Source: Pontiella desulfatans
GTDB lineage: Bacteria > Verrucomicrobiota > Kiritimatiellia > Kiritimatiellales > Pontiellaceae
Direction of reading: 5' to 3'
Length of the DNA: 64,000 bases
Assembly: GCF_900890425.1 (NCBI RefSeq)
Contig: NZ_CAAHFG010000001.1
Coordinates: 744,001 to 808,000 of the forward strand
Part shown: one piece after another, positions 35,695 through 42,282 of the stretch
Position numbering within the stretch: position 1 is the first letter of the stretch
Layout of the letters: each line of letters begins with the position of its first letter
The notes under the pieces: generated by a model
What the model was told of the DNA's origin: nothing
The model's input: only the letters and a program-made list of their open reading frames with translations
Database searches by the model: none
Program-made: the position numbers and the translations under genes

Positions 35695-37071
35695 ATGGCA
35701 AAACAAAAGACGACGGTAGGAACAATTAATAATGAAACGCTGGCGTTTACCGCCGGGCGGGATGTGGAGCTGGATCAAGCGTTGATCACGGTTGATTGCA
35801 TTGGTACCGCCGCACACGTGACGATGCTCTCGAAGATGCCGCTCAAGCCGGCGCTCATTACCGAGGCCGAGCGCAAGCAGGTGATCGAAGGGTTGGTGGA
35901 GATCATTGGCCTGGCTCAGGATAACAAGTTCAAGATCAAGCTGGCCGACCAGGATGTGCATCTGGCCGTTGAGCGAACGCTCACGAAAAAGCTGGGCGAC
36001 CTCGGCAAGAAAATCCACACCTGCCGCAGCCGCAACGATCAGGTGGCCGTCGATCTCCGCCTCTATGCCAAGGAGCAGATTCTTGCAACCTTGGAGGAGG
36101 CCGCCGCGTTGGTGGCCGCGCTGGTTTCGTTCGGGAAGAAGCACGAAGCGGTTCCGATGGTGGGGCGCACCCACATGCAGCCGGGCATGCCCTCGAGCGT
36201 GGGGCTGTGGGCGACCGCCCATGCCGAGAGCCTGCTCGACGACTGCGTTTCGCTCGTCAACGCCTACGAACTGAACGACCAATGTCCGCTGGGTTCCGCC
36301 GCCTCCTACGGCGTTCCGCTGCCGATCGATCGCCAACTGACCTCCGACCTGCTCGGCTTCAGCCGCCCAACCCACAATGTGCTCTATGCCAACAACGGGC
36401 GCGGCAAGATGGAAAACATTGTCTTGAGTGCCATGAGTCAGGTGATGCTGACGCTCTCGCGGCTGGCGCAGGATTTCATGCTCTTCACCATGCCTGAATT
36501 CAACTATTTCCTGCTACCTGCCGAGTTTTGCACGGGGAGCTCCATCATGCCTCAAAAGCAGAATCCCGATGTGTGCGAACTGGTTCGCGCCAAGGCCTCG
36601 CGGGTCAAGGCCGCCGAGCTGGGCGTCTACGACCTCATCAAGGGCTCGCCCACGGGCTATAACCGCGATCTGCAGGAAGCCAAGGAACTGTTCATGGAAG
36701 GCATGGCCACCACGCGCGCCTGCCTGCGTATCGTTACCCCGATGATCAAGGCCACCAAGGTGAATGCAAAGGCATTGATCGACGGCTTCTCGCCGGATGT
36801 TTTCGCCACCGACCGCGCGCTTGAGCTGGTGGGCGAGGGGATGCCCTTCCGCGATGCCTACCACTATATCAAGGAAAACCTCCACGAGCTCGAAAGCATC
36901 GATCCGGTTGAGGCGATCCAGCTCAAGACCCACCTCGGCGCGCCGTTCGGCCTCGACTGGGACTATTTCACGGATCGGACTGCGGCCGTCAAGGAAACCG
37001 TCCGCGAGGAGCGCAAGGTATTCAACCGGGCCGTCACCAAATTGCTGGGGGTCGGATATCCGTTGGCGTGA
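35695..37071 (+). CDS. argH: Argininosuccinate lyase (divergent)
   Basis: This enzyme cleaves argininosuccinate to arginine and fumarate. The 458 residues belong to the fumarase/aspartase superfamily. The conserved regions HTCRSRNDQVAVDLRLY, GRTHMQPGMPSS (catalytic His) and the flexible catalytic loop GSSIMPQKQNPDVCELVRAK (catalytic Ser) are all present. The usual N-terminal WGGRF is replaced by FTAGRDVELD, and the region after the Thr-His motif differs from classical ArgH. I therefore call it a divergent member; a related lyase with another substrate is less likely. Confidence 0.82.
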   Translation: MAKQKTTVGTINNETLAFTAGRDVELDQALITVDCIGTAAHVTMLSKMPLKPALITEAERKQVIEGLVEIIGLAQDNKFKIKLADQDVHLAVERTLTKKLGDLGKKIHTCRSRNDQVAVDLRLYAKEQILATLEEAAALVAALVSFGKKHEAVPMVGRTHMQPGMPSSVGLWATAHAESLLDDCVSLVNAYELNDQCPLGSAASYGVPLPIDRQLTSDLLGFSRPTHNVLYANNGRGKMENIVLSAMSQVMLTLSRLAQDFMLFTMPEFNYFLLPAEFCTGSSIMPQKQNPDVCELVRAKASRVKAAELGVYDLIKGSPTGYNRDLQEAKELFMEGMATTRACLRIVTPMIKATKVNAKALIDGFSPDVFATDRALELVGEGMPFRDAYHYIKENLHELESIDPVEAIQLKTHLGAPFGLDWDYFTDRTAAVKETVREERKVFNRAVTKLLGVGYPLA

Positions 37072-37130
37072 TGAGTGAGGCTTGAGGGGATCACGGGGGC
37101 CTTGGGCGTCGTCCGGGGCAGGCCTTGCGG

Positions 37131-37721
37131 CTAAAAGGGCAGGGTGGTGCCGACGAAGAATTTAACCGAGTTGAGCGGGACGTTGGGTTCGGCCATGCCG
37201 AGGTTGGAAATGTGGTGGTAGCGGATTTCTAGGTTGACCTCGTGCGTGCCGGAAACCATGAACTTGGTGCCGAGGCCGACCTGGTAGTTCCCGCAGATGT
37301 CCGAGCCGACTCCCTCGATGTCGGCCATCACATATTCCGGCCCCCCGCCAATCATGAAGTAGGGCTCGCCGATGGCGGTTTGCGGGAAGATCCACGCGGC
37401 CAGGAAGTTGAGCCCGATAATGCCGAAATCGTTCGAGTCCTGGTTGTCTGAATCTTCGACGATGATCGAAAGCGGGGTTTCCATCCAGAATTCATGCCTG
37501 CCGCGGATCCATCCGGCATCCTTTTCGTAGAAAACCCGCGCATGCCGGAAGAGAATATCGACGGTGCGGACTTCCTGGTCGGTGTCGCCGAATCCCTTGA
37601 TGGACGTCCCGCCCCCCAGAAATAGCTGGTTGTAGTGGGTTTTGGCCTCCTCGGCCAAGCTCGCGAAGGTTGATGCCAGGTAAATCAATAGAATTGCGGG
37701 GCGTGTTTTCATGTTTTCCAT
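37131..37721 (-). CDS. PagL-like outer-membrane lipid A deacylase / acyloxyacyl hydrolase family protein
   Basis: The 196 residues have a signal peptide (cut near SLA) and a beta-barrel composition with an aromatic C-terminal residue (GTTLPF), as in outer-membrane proteins. The C-terminal segment IRYHHISNLGMAEPNVPLNS contains the H-x-S-N arrangement that carries the catalytic His and Ser of PagL lipid A 3-O-deacylases, in the expected penultimate strand. Overall similarity to PagL is otherwise low. It is transcribed toward argH, convergently. Lipid A or surface-lipid remodelling is a reasonable role, next to a lipid biosynthesis cluster. Confidence 0.65.
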   Translation of the reverse strand: MENMKTRPAILLIYLASTFASLAEEAKTHYNQLFLGGGTSIKGFGDTDQEVRTVDILFRHARVFYEKDAGWIRGRHEFWMETPLSIIVEDSDNQDSNDFGIIGLNFLAAWIFPQTAIGEPYFMIGGGPEYVMADIEGVGSDICGNYQVGLGTKFMVSGTHEVNLEIRYHHISNLGMAEPNVPLNSVKFFVGTTLPF

Positions 37722-37743
37722 CTGGGGTTCAGGGTGTTTTCAG

Positions 37744-37772
37744 TTGTAATGAAATCACCGGCTATATATTAT
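37744..37772 (+). promoter_or_regulatory. Candidate promoter of the lipid biosynthesis cluster
   Basis: TTGTAA (37744-37749) and TATTAT (37767-37772) are separated by 17 bases in an AT-rich divergent intergenic region. They lie 55 bases before the first acyl carrier protein gene. No other strong promoter is visible inside the tightly packed cluster downstream. Confidence 0.4.
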
Positions 37773-37826
37773 TCGTTCTTTATTTTTAAAGGTTATTTAT
37801 GCCATGCGCAATAAAGGAGATTTGGA

Positions 37827-38087
37827 ATGCAACGTGATAGAATCATTGAACTCGTTAACGAGGTATTCCTGGAAGATTTTGAAATGGAACCGAACCAGCT
37901 GGTTCCGGAAGTCCACCTGTTCACCGAACTCGGGCTCGATAGCCTGGATGTGGTGGACCTGGTGGTGGCCTTGCAGAAAAAATTCGATGTGTCCATCCGC
38001 GACGACGAACGCATCCGCGATATCCGGACCCTGAATGACCTCTACGACTTTATCGAGACCCTCGGCACGGAAATGGATTCCGAATAA
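37827..38087 (+). CDS. Acyl carrier protein 1
   Basis: This 86-residue four-helix carrier has the phosphopantetheine site in ELGLDSLDVVDLV (Ser39). A strong AAGGAGA lies before the ATG. It is the first gene of the plus-strand lipid/polyene-like cluster and is followed after ten bases by a PlsC-like acyltransferase. It carries growing or starter acyl chains as thioesters. It differs from the housekeeping AcpP by the short acidic helix 2 region and by its context. Two more carrier proteins occur at 52065 and 60988. Confidence 0.92.
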   Translation: MQRDRIIELVNEVFLEDFEMEPNQLVPEVHLFTELGLDSLDVVDLVVALQKKFDVSIRDDERIRDIRTLNDLYDFIETLGTEMDSE

Positions 38088-38097
38088 TCCGGCCGGC

Positions 38098-38847
38098 ATG
38101 CTGCTCCGCCTCCAGACTGTTTGGCTGAACCTTTCGTTCTATTTCCTTTTCCTCGCCGTTTCGGCCCTGCTCATTCCTGTTCTTATTGTGATCGGAGTTG
38201 TGTTTGTTCCGTTCGGCCCGTGGCGCAGGACCATGGGGCGCACCCGTTTCCTCATCAAGGTCTATGGCCACGTGATGATGGTGATGGGCGTTCCCCTGCT
38301 GCGCGTGAAGGGCGAGCGGATGCATGGCAAGCCGCCGCAACCGTGCATCTACATCTGCAACCACCGCTCCGCCTGCGATGCCTTCACCATGGCCATGCTA
38401 CCGGGCGAAATCGTTCAGGTGGTGAATGTCTGGCCGTTCAAGCTGCCCGTGCTCGGGTTCTTTGCAAAGTTTGCGGGCTACATGAGCATCCGCGAAATGC
38501 CGCCGGAGGAATTCATGCGGCGCGGTGAAAAATTCCTGGAGCAGGGGGTTTCCATTGCGGCCTTCCCGGAAGGCACGCGCGCCACCTCCCGCCAGATGGG
38601 CTCGTTCCATGGCGCCTTGTTCCGGTTGGCCTTGAGAACCGGGGCTCCGATTGTTCCCGTTTGTCTTTCCGGCACCGAAAAGTCGCCGCCCAAGGGGACG
38701 TTGGTCTTGCAACCCACCACCATCCGGGTGCGGCCGCTCAAACCCGTTATGCAGGAAACCTATCGCGACATGTCCCCGTTCAAGCTGAAAAACCTGGTGC
38801 GCGGGCTCATTGCCGAAGAACTGGATCGAATGGAGCTGGCCGGATGA
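38098..38847 (+). CDS. PlsC-like 1-acylglycerol-3-phosphate acyltransferase family protein
   Basis: This membrane-anchored acyltransferase of about 249 residues has its start at ATG 38098, ten bases after the carrier protein stop. The N-terminus is a hydrophobic helix pair (LSFYFLFLAVSALLIPVLIVIGVVFVPFG). The catalytic H-x4-D box is NHRSACD, and the second block is FPEGTRA; both are standard for the LPLAT/PlsC family. It probably transfers the cluster's acyl product to a lipid or glycerol acceptor. Similar genes occur in aryl-polyene clusters. The 3' end overlaps the next start (ATGA). Confidence 0.88.
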   Translation: MLLRLQTVWLNLSFYFLFLAVSALLIPVLIVIGVVFVPFGPWRRTMGRTRFLIKVYGHVMMVMGVPLLRVKGERMHGKPPQPCIYICNHRSACDAFTMAMLPGEIVQVVNVWPFKLPVLGFFAKFAGYMSIREMPPEEFMRRGEKFLEQGVSIAAFPEGTRATSRQMGSFHGALFRLALRTGAPIVPVCLSGTEKSPPKGTLVLQPTTIRVRPLKPVMQETYRDMSPFKLKNLVRGLIAEELDRMELAG

Positions 38848-40127
38848 CTTCCTTTGCCCGAAACGATGCCCTCGAGTTTGCCTCTCCGGATGATGTCCGG
38901 GCGGCGCAGGAGCAACTGCTTCGGCGGCATTTGGAATATTGTGTTGAAGCGTCCCCGTTCTACCGGGAGCAGCTCGCCGGGCTGGATCTCGGAGCGGTCT
39001 CCCTGGAGGAGCTGCCACTCACCGATAAAATGGCGGTTTCGATTCGCAATTCGGAGTTTGTTGCCGTGGACCCCGAAAAGGTGGCGGACATCGTTTTTTC
39101 ATCCGGAACCACGGGGTGGCCAACGAAAATCATGTATACGCAGGGGGATCTGGAGCGACTCGCCTATAACGAAGAGCGCGCGTTCAATGCCTGCGGCATA
39201 ACCTCCTCCGACATTGTCCTGCTCACCTGCACAATGGATCGCTGCTTCATTGCGGGACTGGCCTATTTCCTGGGCGCCCGCGCGGTCGGCGCCGCCGCCA
39301 TCCGCAATGGCCACGGCACGATGGAGGGGCATGGCGAGGTGCTCAAGCACGCCAGCCCGACCGTGATTGTCGGCGTGCCCTCGTTCCTGCGAAAGCTGGG
39401 GGAACACCTGTCGGCAAAGGGAATCGATTTGCCCGGCTCTTCCGTTGAGAAGCTCGTCTGCATCGGCGAGCCGCTGCGCGATGCCGCCATGGCGGCGCTC
39501 TCCGTGGCGACCGATCTTGAGCGCATCTGGGGCGCAAAGGTCTATTCCACCTATGCTTCGTCGGAAACCGTAACCACCTTCTGCGAATGCACCGAGCAGG
39601 CGGGCGGCCACCTGCATCCCGCGTTGGGGCTGGTGGAAATCCTCGATGAGGCGGGCAACGAAGTGCCCGATGGCGAACCCGGCGAAGTGGTCGTCACCCC
39701 CCTCGGAGTGCAGGGCATGCCGCTGGTGCGCTACCGCACCGGCGACATCAGTTTTATCAACCTCGCCCCCTGCGCCTGCGGGCGAACCTCGGCGCGCCTG
39801 GGGCCGATCATCGGGCGCAAGCTGCAGCTGCTGAAAGTGCAGGGAACGAGTCTTTATCCGCAATCCGTCTTTACCGCGCTCGACGAGATGCCGGAGGTGA
39901 GCGAATATTACCTGGAGGTTTTATCGGACGGTCCGCTTTCGGATCGCTTGGTGGTGCACCTCGCGTTCAGCGCCCGCCCGGTCGAGGTTGATGTTGTGCT
40001 GCGCCGCCTGCAGGCGCGTTTGCGGGTGAAGCCCGAAGTGATTATCGAGCCCATGGCGGATATCCGCCGCGTTGTGTTTACACCGGAGTCGCGCAAGCCC
40101 GTCCGGTTCATTGATTTGAGAGGATAG
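38844..40127 (+). CDS. PaaK-like AMP-forming acyl/aryl-CoA (or ACP) ligase
   Basis: This 427-residue member of the phenylacetate-CoA ligase branch of adenylate-forming enzymes starts at ATG 38844, overlapping the acyltransferase stop. The P-loop is VFSSGTTGWPTK. Also present are STYASSETVTTFCECTEQ (acceptor/ATP contacts), GMPLVRYRTGDIS and the C-terminal hinge GRKLQLLKVQGTSLYPQSV. It probably activates an aromatic or short acid starter and loads it on the carrier protein. No ammonia-lyase or chorismate-lyase for making an aromatic starter is visible in the window. Confidence 0.85.
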   Translation: MTSFARNDALEFASPDDVRAAQEQLLRRHLEYCVEASPFYREQLAGLDLGAVSLEELPLTDKMAVSIRNSEFVAVDPEKVADIVFSSGTTGWPTKIMYTQGDLERLAYNEERAFNACGITSSDIVLLTCTMDRCFIAGLAYFLGARAVGAAAIRNGHGTMEGHGEVLKHASPTVIVGVPSFLRKLGEHLSAKGIDLPGSSVEKLVCIGEPLRDAAMAALSVATDLERIWGAKVYSTYASSETVTTFCECTEQAGGHLHPALGLVEILDEAGNEVPDGEPGEVVVTPLGVQGMPLVRYRTGDISFINLAPCACGRTSARLGPIIGRKLQLLKVQGTSLYPQSVFTALDEMPEVSEYYLEVLSDGPLSDRLVVHLAFSARPVEVDVVLRRLQARLRVKPEVIIEPMADIRRVVFTPESRKPVRFIDLRG

Positions 40128-40129
40128 CC

Positions 40130-41599
40130 ATGTCGTGCCATGCATTTTGCGATGAAGCCGGGTTCAGCCTGGAGGAAATCAAGGCGGCCGCCGCGGACGG
40201 CCGGCTCCTGACCATGGAAATCGAATGCAGCCGTGTCTGCAACTTCCGATGCCCCTACTGCTACCAGGATGCCGAAACCCACAACGAGTTGACCCTCGAC
40301 GAAATCAAGGCGCTGGTGCTCCAGGCGCGCGACCTTGGGGCGCAGGGCATCATTATCCTCGGTGGCGAGCCGATGATCTATCCGCACATCTTCGAGGTCA
40401 TCGAATACATCTGCGAAAGCGGCATGAAGGTCGAACTCTTCACCAACGGCTCGAACATCACCGCCGAAAACGCGCAGCGTCTTGCCGATCTCGACGTGAA
40501 GGTGGTGCTGAAGCTCAACTCGCGCAATCCCGAGGTGCAGAACAAGCTCTGCGGCATTCCCAACGCCCACGCCATCATCAGTTCGGCTTTTGGGAATCTG
40601 AAGAGCGCCGGCTATGGCGACGGTGGAAAGCCCATGGCCGCCAGCTCGATCATCAGTGCGCTGAACTATGACGAACTGGAGGAAATGTGGAACTGGTTGC
40701 GCGACCAGCGGATCGACCCCTACTTCGAAATGATCACCCCGCAGGGCGGGGCGGTCGAAAACGATTGGGTCTACGAGGATCCCAAGAAGGTCGAGGAGCT
40801 GTTCGAAAAGTTTGCCGAGTCCGACCGGAAGCGGTTCGGGGTGGACTGGAAACCGCAGCCGCCGCTTGCGGGCGAGCGCTGCATGCGCCACCAGTTTTCG
40901 TGCTACGTCGATGCCGTCGGGAACGTCATGCCCTGCGTCGGTGTCGACATCCCGGTCGGGAACATTCGCGAAAAGCCGCTCAAGCAGGTGCTTGCCGAAA
41001 GCGAAGTCATCCAGGATCTGCGCAACCACCTCCAGGAAATCAAGGGGCCATGCGCCGAATGCCCGGAAAAGGAGGGATGCTACGGGTGCCGCGGCGCGGC
41101 CTACCAAATGACCGGCGACTATCTCGCGTCCGATCCGCTCTGCTGGAAAAACATCGACAAGCAGCACGAGATCGACCGTTTGCCGATCGCCGCCGAAGGC
41201 CTGATCCCGCAGCAAGCGCCGATGCAGATGGTGGAGTCGCTTCTTTTCCTGGGCGAGCGACGGGCCTTGGTCCAAACGGTTGTTGGAGAATCGAACCTCT
41301 TCCTGGATGAGGACGGTAACCTGGAGGAAGTGGCTTATATCGAGATGGTGGCCCAGGCGGCCGCGCTGTTCAACGGGTTCCGTACCCGGCACCGCGACGA
41401 AGATCCCGCCGGCTTCCTGCTTGGCGCCAAGGGTTTCACGTTCCATGGCAACGTGCAGGCAGGGGACCGGCTGGTGGTCGAGGCCACCAAGGACACCGGC
41501 TTCGGTGCGTTCAGCATTGTGAATGGCCGGGTCTTGCGGGGGGAAGAGTGCATGGCCGAAGGCCAGATCAAAATCTACCACGAAGAGGCCTCCGCATGA
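40130..41599 (+). CDS. Radical SAM/SPASM enzyme fused to a hotdog 3-hydroxyacyl-ACP dehydratase domain
   Basis: The 489 residues form two domains. Residues 25-345 are radical SAM: the [4Fe-4S] ligands are C37, C41 and C44 in CNFRCPYC, the GGEP motif is present, and a Cys-rich SPASM/twitch-like C-terminal part (about 255-335, CMRHQFSCYVDAVGNVMPC and CAECPEKEGCYGC) would bind auxiliary clusters. Residues of about 355-485 begin LIPQQAPMQMVESL and continue VQTVVGESNLFLD...YIEMVAQAAALF, the layout of ApeP/FabA-like hotdog dehydratases found in aryl-polyene clusters. The domains are joined in frame with no internal stop or start. The start follows the ligase gene by two bases. A radical step acting on a carrier-bound chain coupled to dehydration is inferred. 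Confidence 0.85.
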   Translation: MSCHAFCDEAGFSLEEIKAAAADGRLLTMEIECSRVCNFRCPYCYQDAETHNELTLDEIKALVLQARDLGAQGIIILGGEPMIYPHIFEVIEYICESGMKVELFTNGSNITAENAQRLADLDVKVVLKLNSRNPEVQNKLCGIPNAHAIISSAFGNLKSAGYGDGGKPMAASSIISALNYDELEEMWNWLRDQRIDPYFEMITPQGGAVENDWVYEDPKKVEELFEKFAESDRKRFGVDWKPQPPLAGERCMRHQFSCYVDAVGNVMPCVGVDIPVGNIREKPLKQVLAESEVIQDLRNHLQEIKGPCAECPEKEGCYGCRGAAYQMTGDYLASDPLCWKNIDKQHEIDRLPIAAEGLIPQQAPMQMVESLLFLGERRALVQTVVGESNLFLDEDGNLEEVAYIEMVAQAAALFNGFRTRHRDEDPAGFLLGAKGFTFHGNVQAGDRLVVEATKDTGFGAFSIVNGRVLRGEECMAEGQIKIYHEEASA

Positions 41600-42282
41600 A
41601 CACCATGTTTAAACCACGGAACACACAGAACACACGGAAGAGAAAAAGTCTAATCATTCCGTGTATTCTGTGTATTCCGTGGTTCATCTCAATCACTTGC
41701 ATTGCGGAGGAGGGGCAGGCGGCGCTGCTGCAGGACCTGGAAAAAAGCTTTTCCTCGATCCAAACGGTGCAGACCAACTTTAAGCAGGAAAAGGCGCTCA
41801 AGATCTTCAAGCGCACCATCCGGATGGATGGGCGGCTGGTGCTCGAAAACCCGGGCAAGATGGCGTGGCGCATCAACTCGCCCATCCGCTATGTGCTGAT
41901 CCTCAACGGCGAGCACGCCATCCAGTGGGACGAAGACAGCAACCAGATCCAGAAGCAGAAAACCTCCGGCGATCCCGTCTTCGAAGAAGTGATCGGCCAA
42001 ATTGAAAAATGGTTCTCCGGCGAGTTTGCCTCGCTGCTGGACGACTACGACCTGACCGTGAAAAGCCGGCAACCGCCCGTGCTTCAATTTGTTCCAAAGG
42101 CCGACGGCATGGTGGGCAAGGTGATCAAGAGCCTGACCATCAACGTGCGCGACGACCGCACCTACGTTGAGCAAATCGTGATCGAGGACATGGGGGGCGA
42201 CACCACCTCCATCACCTTCATCGACACGGTGCTCAACGCCCCGGTTCCCGAAAAGGAGTGGGAGGTTGGCCAGGATGGGTGA
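41596..42282 (+). CDS. LolA-like outer-membrane lipoprotein carrier of the cluster
   Basis: This protein of about 228 residues overlaps the previous stop (ATGA). The mature part (AALLQDLEKSFSSIQTVQTNFKQEK, MDGRLVLENPGKMAWRINSP, VLILNGEHAIQWDEDSNQI) is a typical LolA/LppB fold, periplasmic and predicted to carry lipids. Such proteins accompany MMPL exporters in aryl-polyene clusters. The signal peptide is odd: residues 6-32 (KPRNTQNTRKRK then SLIIPCILCIPWFIS) are encoded by the two arms of a 73-base palindrome (41612-41684). The positively charged n-region and the hydrophobic h-region thus come from opposite strands of the same repeat phrase. Confidence 0.85.
   Translation: MNTMFKPRNTQNTRKRKSLIIPCILCIPWFISITCIAEEGQAALLQDLEKSFSSIQTVQTNFKQEKALKIFKRTIRMDGRLVLENPGKMAWRINSPIRYVLILNGEHAIQWDEDSNQIQKQKTSGDPVFEEVIGQIEKWFSGEFASLLDDYDLTVKSRQPPVLQFVPKADGMVGKVIKSLTINVRDDRTYVEQIVIEDMGGDTTSITFIDTVLNAPVPEKEWEVGQDG
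41612..41684. repeat. Palindromic repeat P1 inside the lolA-like signal-peptide region
   Basis: The arms 41612-41639 and 41657-41684 are complementary at 26 of 28 positions, with a 17-base spacer. The left arm starts AACCACGGAACACACAGAAC. It is in frame and encodes the n- and h-regions of a signal peptide. Confidence 0.9.

Noticed and set aside
38035-38097. Upstream extension of the PlsC-like acyltransferase
   Set aside because: The longer frame overlaps the carrier protein gene and encodes no signal. ATG 38098 directly precedes the membrane helix and fits the operon spacing.
39908-41581. 557-codon minus-strand frame opposite the ligase and radical SAM genes
   Set aside because: It is a shadow frame. 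The plus strand carries intact radical SAM and ligase motifs.
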